Positions 49,601 through 57,446 of a stretch of 64,000 bases of DNA are shown here, one piece after another. Positions within the stretch are counted from its first letter, which is position 1; every line of letters begins with the position of its first letter. The stretch comes from Euglena gracilis. Its lineage: Eukaryota; Euglenida; Euglenophyceae; Euglenales. The notes below the pieces were generated by a model. That model worked only from the letters and a program-made list of their open reading frames with translations, was not told where the DNA came from and did no database searches. The stretch lies in the NCBI GenBank assembly GCA_039621445.1, contig CP154955.1, positions 57,196,619-57,260,618 of the forward strand, written 5' to 3'. Made by a program: the position numbers and the translations under genes.

Positions 49601-50430
49601 TAATCCGGTGGCAGGCTTTCCATACCAGGCCTATCGTCCTGGGGGTCTCGGAGATGTATATACACATCCATGACATAGGTGGTCCAGGCTCGCCACCAGA
49701 ACTGCTGCAGCATAAAAATACGCTGCTTGTGGACGCGGCGACTTTTGCCCTGGACATCCGGGGCGTCGCGGCACACATGCATAAGCATGCGGCGTCCCAT
49801 CTCCAGGCCCGGGTTATACCGAGGCGGTGGAGGACTTCCGCGCACGCCGAATCCCCAGAGGTCGACAGGAAATTCCTGCCGGCAGTACTTACAGCAGAGG
49901 TCATACCTCTGCGGGTAAGCCAGGGAAACACGCCTAACGCGGAAGGTGGAGCCGTAATGGCTCACCAGCCATACCTGAAGGTTGTTGCACCACAACACCT
50001 CGATCAGGCGTTCGATGTCGGGGTGTAGTGGGTAGAATTTCCACTGCACGCCGAGGGGTCCGACTGTATGAAAACAGTCGAAGACTGCCTTCAGCCTTCG
50101 GGCCAACACACGCTGGTCCCGAAAACCCAACTGGTGCAGGTAACTGCGACCAGTGGAATCGCTGAAGAGACCCCAGGTCTGGCAGGGGTATCCCAGCCAA
50201 AACCAGAGTTCCCAGTAACCTGGCTGGGCATCCAGCAAGGGTTTGCCACCTTCACCTTCGAAGGCGTACAGATCTATTCCGTAATGGAATAGTCTGACTC
50301 GGTTCTCGGTGTGGCGTAATACCACATCGATGACTGCTTGTGGGGGAGTGACGGGGCGGTTTCCTGCAACATGGTAATCATGCTGCATTCGCCAGCCTTC
50401 GTCCTCCAGCTCCTCCTTGAACCTGAGCAT
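46681..50430 (-). CDS. Large orphan protein with CxxC zinc-binding pairs (1249 codons)
   Basis: Residues 1-430 are globular, rich in Trp, Tyr, Arg and Leu, and include CCKYC. Residues ~430-860 are a Pro/Ala/Glu-rich disordered linker. The C-terminal ~390 residues are globular with CTVCHHVRHNQPLVHVC, CGEC and CINC, which suggests one or two zinc-binding folds. I recognise no family. The frame stays open upstream of its ATG until a TAG at 50500-50502, and it overlaps the 615-codon frame by 157 bases in a -1 relation, so the two probably formed one ~1,860-residue product. It ends 38 bases from DIRS element F. It lies on the same strand just downstream of element B's polymerase, where an LTR element would carry an extra (env-position) gene. 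Long openness implies recent selection or recent arrival. Confidence 0.7.
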   Translation of the reverse strand: MLRFKEELEDEGWRMQHDYHVAGNRPVTPPQAVIDVVLRHTENRVRLFHYGIDLYAFEGEGGKPLLDAQPGYWELWFWLGYPCQTWGLFSDSTGRSYLHQLGFRDQRVLARRLKAVFDCFHTVGPLGVQWKFYPLHPDIERLIEVLWCNNLQVWLVSHYGSTFRVRRVSLAYPQRYDLCCKYCRQEFPVDLWGFGVRGSPPPPRYNPGLEMGRRMLMHVCRDAPDVQGKSRRVHKQRIFMLQQFWWRAWTTYVMDVYIHLRDPQDDRPGMESLPPDYGDAIEGPRRRILGHLRPNWHLADISLEEHLRRQFGGTLDREVFLPLMSHPKAILDQRMPILACVQEFEEGFFEVWEDTRYRGFLGPNRPANAWVQPSWPPPWPNSASSNTLAFYRLADAQGCRWHPDDPRSPEDLRAFIAPEDEPLARRRREASVASTTAIPRREERDRSPSVTILEAAPPSPTGTAVSFVSAPRAAGERSVSPAPAAVSVCPPVGGDQELPEEVGENVEDILYAALSPLAQPRPDEAPTGDIPVAATPVPTAEPPAEVTGMVVEDILEEPASPTARTSLGGRVLGAVVTGITAVAAALTPRGGGVASSSAAEVVETPDVDVPAPPSPTAVPPPSGDEPQPTEPSVAPATAEDQPPLAPAPAVVEDQPPRPDVEMEVEEIPPRPPTPRRVPAVPRTMAEFLGAPAPVEAPIPVTTTVPRFVGQDEPVRRRPAEQPQERVPTPRSVMLDPAVSMPASPRRQTSTPAPSAPDTRSKPQASPPDSGSAKPKGGKPGAAPCKPPSKGGDGKPPPKGGAGGQTGGQPKGPTTMHDYSAVASSGYGQSKPKGKARGRQAQSSAGSTDEEQDEPASPPVSADAQLWTQDILTRLGTVEERTKKLAAIRHQKGSLNRWIQPLFVRGEHFHYAPEHTWTFWNRRSPRVLAQYFGEDCVLDFQHGTSFAWTCTVCHHVRHNQPLVHVCKRQVQSSWFHHRAYVPNCVALVCGECLNAWKHSLNYSYSENAHDRDIPALCINCIGGKFVQTADGAVTTIVPQHWETLEKWKKEYKQVEGRLKHSDFRKVESYRHTGMARQFQIDAGAMRLAVEEHAKVRMPYLWTDGDWETQVYPLFSKRQHGGYALPLWPPEEHDLVDFRGWLAAVLRPHTARARTARWMYDINFKQTPGMPPQVPANHPRMNYIIWPVMLPRIFWEQLQRNLHHHAERTREKLPDNWIKDWETPSFDVNEPELNSRFLVSNKFYMAYAANG

Positions 50431-52121
50431 ATGCTCAAAGTCTGAGAGGACTTCTGCTGGTTCTTCTTCGTCCTCACGTGCTGTTCCCTTACCTTTACCC
50501 TAACCTTCCCTTTGCCGGCCACGCCTTTGCCTTCACCCTTGCCTTTGCCCTCGGCCTTGCCTGTCTCCTTTCCCGTCTGGCGAATACCAGAGGGTCGGGC
50601 GCTCGGTGCCGCAGGAGTCGGTTCGGTTCCTTCCCATTCCATCTCTGGGGAGGGACCTTGCCGTTTCGCTGCACGTCGCGGTGATGGCGTGGCTGGGCGC
50701 TTGCTAGGAGCCTGGCGTGGGCTTGGCTTCGACGCAGGGGGTCGCGGCTCCTTCCATACCGGAGGGATCGGCGGTGGCATTACGGCAACAGGACGGCTCA
50801 TTGCCACCTGTGCCTCTGCCGGTGGTCGTCCAGCCGGGGTATCCTGGATAGTTTCCACTTGCATTGCCGCACCGCCTTCCGCGTCCCGTGGGCTGGGTCG
50901 CCTGGGCTGTGGGGTAAGGTTCTCCGTAGTCCTGTCGCGCTTCAGGGTGGCAGGTAATCCTGCCACACCTGCCGGGGGCTCACCGGGTAATACCGGGGTT
51001 GCCACCCGCAGCTGCGGCTGGTACGGATGGTAGGGGGTGTATCCACGACCCTGAAGGGCAGCCAGAGAGGCGTAATACCTCGTCCGGTGCTCTTCAGACG
51101 CAAATACTGGCTCCTGCAGGAAGTGCCGAGCAAGCTCATCCTGCTCGGTTCCCGGAGGTGCCATATGATAATAGGGAGTCTCCTGCCGACGGGGGACATC
51201 CCCAGTCTGGACAGGGGCTGCACTCGGCGGTCGGGCTGCCTCACGGTGGGGAGGTTCATCCTCCACCACTATGGGCTCCGCCTGCCTCCGTGGCTCAACG
51301 CCAGGGACAGGGGCGACCGGTGATGCTTGTGGCATCCAGTGCATGAACATTTGTTGGACGTATGCCTCAGAGGGCACGTCCGACTGTCCGGCTGGGAGCA
51401 CGCGTGCGCCGCGCGGGTAATCCGCGTGCGTCGCGTACCGCGAGACAAATTGCTCCGCTGGCGGCTCGCGCGGCGGCATTCGCTGCGGCGAGGGCGGGCG
51501 AGCAAAAATTCTCGTCATCCCAGGTGGGACATGCACAGCCTCACCTACCGGTGGGGGCGTGTGCTCACGCATATGCACGGTGTGGGATCCCACCGGCGTC
51601 TGCGTTTGCAGCATGGGCGGCACATACACGCCCAGGTCCATCATCGTCTCGCCCGGCTCGAATCCGGAATCGGATGCCGACGAGAAATACCGTCTCCCTG
51701 TCATCAGGGCCTGACCAGAGGGACACCACTGAGCCACAGGGGTGTTGGCTACCACCAACAACTGAGCGCAGTATGCATCCCAAAGGGTTTGCATAAAGGG
51801 CTCCGTTGGGGGGTGTGCGCACATACGCATCGCCCGCTCCAACGTCTCCGTAGTGCGGAAGATCATCTCTCCCGCATACGGGGGCAGGCGCGATCTGCGC
51901 TGCGCTGGTGGCTGAGGTGCCGGCTGCTGGACGGCAGATGGATCTGGTACCGCATATGCGGACCGGCTGCTGGTAGCCGCGGCGAATACCGGGGCTGAAA
52001 CCCTCTCAGCATGTGGGGCACCCGGAATCGGGGCCTCAGCATACTGAGGGTACTGGGGGTATGGCGCGCCAGAAGGCTGCGGCCATGGTGGACCTGGTCC
52101 AGGTCCGCGCCCAGGCAGCAT
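50274..52121 (-). CDS. Proline-rich orphan protein (615 codons), upstream partner of the 1249-codon frame
   Basis: A Pro/Ala/Arg/Gln-rich protein whose recognisable fold-like parts are short: YAGEMIFRTTETLERAMRMC with TLWDAYCAQLLVVANTPVAQW, and ELARHFLQEPVFASEEHRTR. The C-terminal section is a Gly/Lys/Glu repeat (KGKGEGKGVAGKGK). After it the frame turns into unlikely sequence while the -1 frame gives an acidic, natural-looking continuation (EDEEEPAEVLSDFEHM). A frameshift at about 50440-50499 is therefore likely, whether programmed, mutational or a sequencing error. Gag-like and structural roles are both possible; no zinc knuckle is seen. The start ATG lies about 195 bases after the element B polymerase stop. 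Confidence 0.6.
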   Translation of the reverse strand: MLPGRGPGPGPPWPQPSGAPYPQYPQYAEAPIPGAPHAERVSAPVFAAATSSRSAYAVPDPSAVQQPAPQPPAQRRSRLPPYAGEMIFRTTETLERAMRMCAHPPTEPFMQTLWDAYCAQLLVVANTPVAQWCPSGQALMTGRRYFSSASDSGFEPGETMMDLGVYVPPMLQTQTPVGSHTVHMREHTPPPVGEAVHVPPGMTRIFARPPSPQRMPPREPPAEQFVSRYATHADYPRGARVLPAGQSDVPSEAYVQQMFMHWMPQASPVAPVPGVEPRRQAEPIVVEDEPPHREAARPPSAAPVQTGDVPRRQETPYYHMAPPGTEQDELARHFLQEPVFASEEHRTRYYASLAALQGRGYTPYHPYQPQLRVATPVLPGEPPAGVAGLPATLKRDRTTENLTPQPRRPSPRDAEGGAAMQVETIQDTPAGRPPAEAQVAMSRPVAVMPPPIPPVWKEPRPPASKPSPRQAPSKRPATPSPRRAAKRQGPSPEMEWEGTEPTPAAPSARPSGIRQTGKETGKAEGKGKGEGKGVAGKGKVRVKVREQHVRTKKNQQKSSQTLSICSGSRRSWRTKAGECSMITMLQETAPSLPHKQSSMWYYATPRTESDYSITE

Positions 52122-52316
52122 GATGCTACCCGAACGACGACGACAACTAAGGGTAACCTTGTTGTCAGTCGCTTTGAGTGCTGGTGCACTGAAAAAGTAA
52201 GGCTTCTATCTTAATCAAAACTCTGCGAGAAAGATAGAGAAAAAATGAAGTGCAGGGGGGGGTATAAACGCGAAACATTCACATAAAACACACGCATTCT
52301 CCAAAACGAAATCGTT
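52122..52316. other. Short spacer between element B polymerase and the orphan ORFs
   Basis: 195 bases with no gene, no LTR-like TG...CA segment and no match to the element B LTR core. A G run (52255-52262) is followed by TATAAACG. The missing 3' LTR at this point means either that the element is truncated here or that it continues through the orphan ORFs. Confidence 0.5.
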
Positions 52317-55300
52317 TCAGAAAGTGTTTATGTTTATGTCTATGTTATTGCGCTTGTTCCACAGCTTCCAATCCTGCTGGATATATCCAACAAAACTGGA
52401 TGCTGGCTCCCAAGTGTCCTCCTCTGGCCCATACCCTTTCCAGCGAACTTTCCAGTAGTGCACACCCCTGTCGACCTTGTGGTCTATTATCTTATCGACC
52501 ACAAAGTCGTCCGTTTCAGGTAATCTGGAACGGGGCTTGAAATATAGGCAGGGGATAGCTTTTCCGTCTGGGGGGCTTAGGTACGGTTTGAAGTCGTCCA
52601 TATGGACGTCCTCAATCCCGTTGGGCAAGGCAACTTTATATCGCCCGCTACTACCTAACCTCTCCAAAATTTCGCATGGGCCGAGCCAAAGAGGATCTAG
52701 CTTGGAAGATTGCATGCGGGTGCGGTTATTCCGTACCCACACGCGGTCACCTGGACTATACACAGGTGTGTTGAAGTTCTGCAAAAACGATTTCCGTTTG
52801 TTGGAATGAATTTCTGTGATACGTGATTGGACTGCAGAGCGGAGTGATTCCACTTCTGCAAACCACGTTTCACAGCTGACGCTACTTCGGGCGGGTCTCT
52901 CCGAGGGGATATCCCCTATGGCCGGAGGGTCACGTCCGAAAACAATTTTGTACGGTGAGTGTGGTAATACCAACCCTGGCAAGGTATTGATGTAAAATAA
53001 ACACCAATGAAGAACGGATAACCAATTCTTACCCGAGTCAGCCAGTGAAAGGCGAAGCATATTGACAACGGATTTCACGGCTGCCTCGGCTCTACCATTG
53101 CCTTTCGGGCGGTATATAATGGAAAAATGCTGCTCAATGCCGAGTAAACCGCACAAAGTTGTGAAAAACCGCGAAGAGATCAAGTGATCTTGATCACTCA
53201 CGATTTCGTTCGGTAAACCCATTAAGCAGATGCATTTCTCCAGGAATATGGATGCCAAAATTTGGGCTGTCAACCCTGCTTTCCGGCATGGAATGGCTAC
53301 TATGTACCCACTCAGCCGACATACGACAACAAGAACGTAATCGTAAATTTTGTCATCTGATCCTTTGCAAGGTTCAAGTTCGAGAAAATCCATGCAGAGG
53401 GACGTAAAAATGTCATTTGGTACGGGGAAGAAGTCCATCGTACCAGGGGGGGTACCTCTGCGCGGTTTCACAGCCTGACAAATTTGGCACCGTTGCGAAA
53501 TTTGCAAACAGCGCGAATATAATTCTTTTTCACTCAGGGTTGTGCAATATCTGCGACCCACTAGTGAAAGAAGTTTGGGGGCCCCAGGGTGACCATGGTT
53601 GTGATAGCTCAAAATCACATCATCAACCAGGTCTTGGGGTATACAATATTTATAACCAGAATCATTCCGTAAAATAAGCCGCAATGGTGATGGAGAGTAA
53701 TTCTCTATGGATTCACCATTACGAAGTCTATTCACAATGGTACTATATATAGGGTCGCGCGAATAATCCCATTCGCGGAAAAATAGGGGGGTAGGAGTTT
53801 CCGTACGCGTAATGCGACGGGGTCCGGCAGTGCGTCCACGCCGGCGCCTTCCACGCAATGGTGAAATGGCGATGCTGCGATACACCCGGGAAACCGGTAG
53901 TGAATCGAGCATGTTGTCCGCAGCGTCGGATCGACGTGCGAACTGGTCAGCCTCATGGCTGCCATGAAAAGTCGCATCACCCTCATCCGGGTTCCCAGGA
54001 TAATACCAGGGGGCTCGGCTGAGAGGATCCGCCACTTTTTGCGTAGGACCTGGGGTATAAACTACCACCAGGTTAAACTGGCTCAGGAACTCATGCCATC
54101 GGCATCTTCTGCCAACTGATGACATGGCCTTGTTCAGGTCCTCGGTATACCAGTGTTGAAGGCTTTCATGATCCGTCAACACCAGTATCTGGACCAGGCT
54201 GCTGGCTATCCAGCTGCGGAATTTCTGGAGAATTAGCACAATGGCATATGTCTCCTTTTCGCGAATGCTCCATTTAACCTGTCCTTTCCCGTTGTCGCCC
54301 TGTAGCTTCCTGCTAAAGAAAGCCACAGGTCGGAGTTCATTCGCCGCATTACGCTGGCTAAGAACCCCGCCAACAGCGTAATCGCTGCTGTCGACCTCCA
54401 GGACATACGGTTTGTATGGATCCGCGATATCGAGAACCACGTTCTCGAGGAGCAAGTCCTTGATTTTATTCAAGGCCTCGCGCATTTGGTCATCACAAAT
54501 GACTTTTGCGTTATCGGGTGTCCGGTTTTTGAGTTGTCGGGTTAGGGGTACCGCGATTTTCGCGAAATCTTTCATGTAAATCGCGTAGTATTGGGCTAAT
54601 CCCAGAAATCCCTTTAAATGCGTTAAGGTCTTAATGGCCTCAGGAGTCCATTTCTTAATGGCCTCCATCTTACTGGGTGCGGCTTTACGCTGCCCGTTGC
54701 TCAGTATGTGTCCGCAAAACTTAATAATTTTGCGAAACAGGTGCATTTTGGAACCCTTCACAAAAAGCACATGCTTTTGGAACGCGGATAATACCGCGCG
54801 CACATCGCGATAATGCGGGTCGAGGATATGCTCGCCCGATTTCGCGGATGGCGGTTGGGTTCCCACCAGTACATCATCGATGTACACCAGAGCAAACGGT
54901 AAATCGCGCAAAACCCACTGGATCATGCGTTGAAACATGGCTGGGCCATTTTTAACACCCATGGGGAGTACCGTCCATTGGTACACACCCTTGGATGTCA
55001 CGAATGCCGTGTACGGTTGCGAATCAGGATGCAAATGCATCTGATGGAAACCGTCTTCCAGATCAAAGATTGACCACAACCGGTTATCCGATTGCTTTGT
55101 GATCAAATCCTCGATCAGCGGTAACGGGAAGGGGTCATCCTTCGTTTGGGAGTTCAGGTACCGGTAATCCAGCACTAGTCTCCACTTCTTCTGACCAGAC
55201 TGGTCAGCGGGTTTGGGCACCACAAAAGCTTGTGATGTCCACTCGCTCTTGGAAGGGATAATCCACTTCCGCTGGATGAGCTTCTCAATCATCTCGTTGA

Positions 55301-55557
55301 GAGCCTGTTCGCGTTCACCCGAGCAACGGAAGAATTTCCGGTGCATGGGTTTAGCGCCATCCTTGAGCTCGATTTTGCAAACACCGAACGGACCGCGAAT
55401 CGCGGGGTCGATGTCGCAGGCGTAAACTGGATTATCCAGTACACCATGAAAGTCGCGAGCAATTCGCGAACAATAATCAGCAGACTTGGGATGTTGGTCC
55501 GCACTCTCAATGACCGCAGAAATCTGCGTTGAGGGTGTGGCATCCCCATTGGTACCA
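52317..55557 (-). CDS. RT-RNase H-integrase-chromodomain polyprotein of element B (1009 aa from first Met)
   Basis: From the first Met (55346), RT occupies about residues 1-250: FDLEDGFHQ with a catalytic Asp at about 94-102, [14 protein letters not shown], and YIDDVLVG with YIDD at 155-158. RNase H follows ([18 protein letters not shown]). Integrase has a zinc-binding HNHGHPG...[11 protein letters not shown] segment and the catalytic DDE sites [16 protein letters not shown] and [11 protein letters not shown]. The C terminus is a chromodomain ([20 protein letters not shown]). The frame is open upstream of that Met to 55557 and holds RT-entry sequence ([17 protein letters not shown]), so synthesis is not expected to begin at the Met. 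It lies in the same frame as the preceding protease region, separated only by the TAA at 55560-55562. All catalytic motifs look intact. Confidence 0.92.
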
Positions 55558-55559
55558 AG

Positions 55560-57398
55560 TTATCTTGGCACACGCACATCGGATATTCCGAATGCGTCAA
55601 AGAAACAAACGCGAAAAATGATTTCTTTAACAGGTGGTAATAATATACCACAAAAATCCTCAAATAGTGGTACATCAGCGGGTAAATCCCACCAATGAAA
55701 ACACACATGGGATAGTTGGTGAAACCAATCTGCATTCGGATTGACTGGTATGAGGAGAGCTCCTCGCGCTTCACCGCGGAGGATTTTCTCCACCACATCC
55801 GGGATAAGCTTTGGGGGAGGATGCATCCACAGCACCGTATCACCCCAGAATTTCAGAAATGCGTTGGTATGTCGCGACCAATATCGCGACAAGCGCGCAT
55901 GCGCTTTTGATGAAAACGCATCAATTTCCAACGACAAATCGAAGGAATCAGCCAAAGCCGCGATTTTGGAGAACCATTCCTCCAAAATACGGTATTGACC
56001 AAAATTAAATGCGTTCCATACGCGCATCGCGTAGGTGTCGACCTGGTTCGCGGGTTGAAGAGCGGTAACGCAATTCAGGGATCCGCAAACATAGGTCAAG
56101 GGTGTGTCATCCACACTCCCAAGGGGCATTCCCAAGGGTTGATGGGTTGGATGGGTGCATACCCAGTCCATATCATGCCAGATGGAGGTGGGGGAGGTGT
56201 GTGACACGTATTTCGCGGTCCCGAACAACAAGGCAATACCTCGTTGTTGGAGCACTTGATGTACGGTCGCGCATTGCGATCCGCAACCAAGTGTATGGTT
56301 ACGCGAAATCGGGATTAGTGTTGGTGTTTGGACCAGACATCCACAATCGAAATCTGGCTGGGCGGAAATTCTCCTACAGTGCACACATTGGAAGGAAGTG
56401 TCGGAGTGGTGGTCCTGGTCGCGCATGTTGGTCTGGTGAGGGTGTGTGTAAAAGTTGGGATGCGCTGTTGTAGCTGCTGGGGGGTGTACAGATGTATCTG
56501 AAAGCGATACATCTGGTGGAAAACGGGGTATTAGTGCAGCTGGGCGACTACTCGACACCGTAATTACTTCAGGCCTTTGGGCTTTCGTCTTGTAACCCAG
56601 TGGAACGAGGGGGGTACCGCTACTCGCTTGCCCTGCCTCACGGGGAACGGAAGTTGGCGTGTCAATGGGCAGGGAGTGAACTTTCTCGGTACACCCGGTG
56701 TGGAAAACGTTGGTTGGTGTGGTTGGTAACGGGGTAAAAGTTTTCGAAAACGGTGTGGAAAAACTGGTGGCTATCGCGGTTGATGCCACAGGTGATGAAG
56801 GTTTGGGGGGCAATGAAGAGAACGGTGATGTGCGCAAACCGTGGGAGTGGCAATCCACTACCAGCCGGTGCTGACGTAAACAGTGGTATCTCCAAATTCC
56901 GTCACAACCCTGGATTCCGGATTCATATCCCCAGGTATCCGGAAAATTTTGCGGTTGGGGGGGGTGTGAGTGGTGCTTGGGGATGAGGGGTAGGACAATG
57001 TCCAAAAAGCATCCCAAGTCACCACCGCACATAGGGGTGTTGTCAGCCGTTGTAATTTTGATCGGCTTCTTGGCTTTCACCAAGAGGGGGGTTGGTATCA
57101 ACCCGAACCGAAAAAGTAGTGCAATGCGACAACCAGTGTCAATGAGAATTTTGACTTTTGTACAAAAATTTTGGATTTTGATTTCCGCTTGGACCAAAAG
57201 TTCCATGGGGGGTAAGCAAAGTGAAGGGTCTGGCGAAAATACGTTTTCTTGCCAGCTTTCCCATGAACCCTTTCCTACTTTGCACAACATTCCGAGCGAA
57301 AAGTTGGAGTGGGGGGTGGGGGACCCGAAAATTTTCCAGATACCGACCAGAAGCGCAGATGGGCCCGGAGCGCAGGGTTGATCAGGTCCTACCTCCAT
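55560..57398 (-). CDS. Protease and NPP-type domain region of element B (612 codons)
   Basis: A retropepsin lies near the start: VKILIDTGCRIALLFRFG with the active-site DTG at residues 87-89, and MCGGDLGCFLDIVLPL as its second half. A Pro/Ser/Thr-rich linker follows (about 190-380). Then comes the shared domain: LSLEIDAFSSKAHARLSRYW, TVLWMHPPPKLIPDVVEKI with HPPP at 526-529 where others have NPPW, and ALLIPVNPNADWF. The frame is continuous with gag upstream across the TAG at 57444-57446, and with RT downstream across the TAA at 55560-55562. The protease would mature Gag-Pol. The NPP-type domain is unassigned here; the loss of the leading Asn argues against methyltransferase activity in this copy. 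Confidence 0.8.
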   Translation of the reverse strand: MEVGPDQPCAPGPSALLVGIWKIFGSPTPHSNFSLGMLCKVGKGSWESWQENVFSPDPSLCLPPMELLVQAEIKIQNFCTKVKILIDTGCRIALLFRFGLIPTPLLVKAKKPIKITTADNTPMCGGDLGCFLDIVLPLIPKHHSHPPQPQNFPDTWGYESGIQGCDGIWRYHCLRQHRLVVDCHSHGLRTSPFSSLPPKPSSPVASTAIATSFSTPFSKTFTPLPTTPTNVFHTGCTEKVHSLPIDTPTSVPREAGQASSGTPLVPLGYKTKAQRPEVITVSSSRPAALIPRFPPDVSLSDTSVHPPAATTAHPNFYTHPHQTNMRDQDHHSDTSFQCVHCRRISAQPDFDCGCLVQTPTLIPISRNHTLGCGSQCATVHQVLQQRGIALLFGTAKYVSHTSPTSIWHDMDWVCTHPTHQPLGMPLGSVDDTPLTYVCGSLNCVTALQPANQVDTYAMRVWNAFNFGQYRILEEWFSKIAALADSFDLSLEIDAFSSKAHARLSRYWSRHTNAFLKFWGDTVLWMHPPPKLIPDVVEKILRGEARGALLIPVNPNADWFHQLSHVCFHWWDLPADVPLFEDFCGILLPPVKEIIFRVCFFDAFGISDVRVPR

Positions 57399-57407
57399 CT
57401 GTTCATC

Positions 57408-57446
57408 AGCCCAGAGGTCCGTGCCCTCGGACCTCGGGCTCCCCTA
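57408..57446 (-). promoter_or_regulatory. Probable gag-pol stop-codon readthrough signal
   Basis: The gag frame ends in TAG (57444-57446) and the same frame continues into protease. Three bases (GGG) after the stop, the RNA can form a hairpin. Its arms are AGCCCGAGGTCCG and CGGACCTC-T-GGGCT, with 13 paired bases, one bulged base and a 6-base loop. UAG followed by GG-rich sequence and a nearby RNA structure is how murine leukaemia virus-type gag-pol readthrough works. The inference here rests on frame continuity plus the hairpin. Confidence 0.65.

Noticed and set aside
46681-50430. GYPCQTWGLFS in the N-terminal part of the orphan protein resembles C5 methyltransferase motif IV
   Set aside because: A motif-I-like glycine segment would be only about 25 residues upstream instead of the usual 60 or more, and no ENV-type motif VI follows. 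Treated as coincidence.
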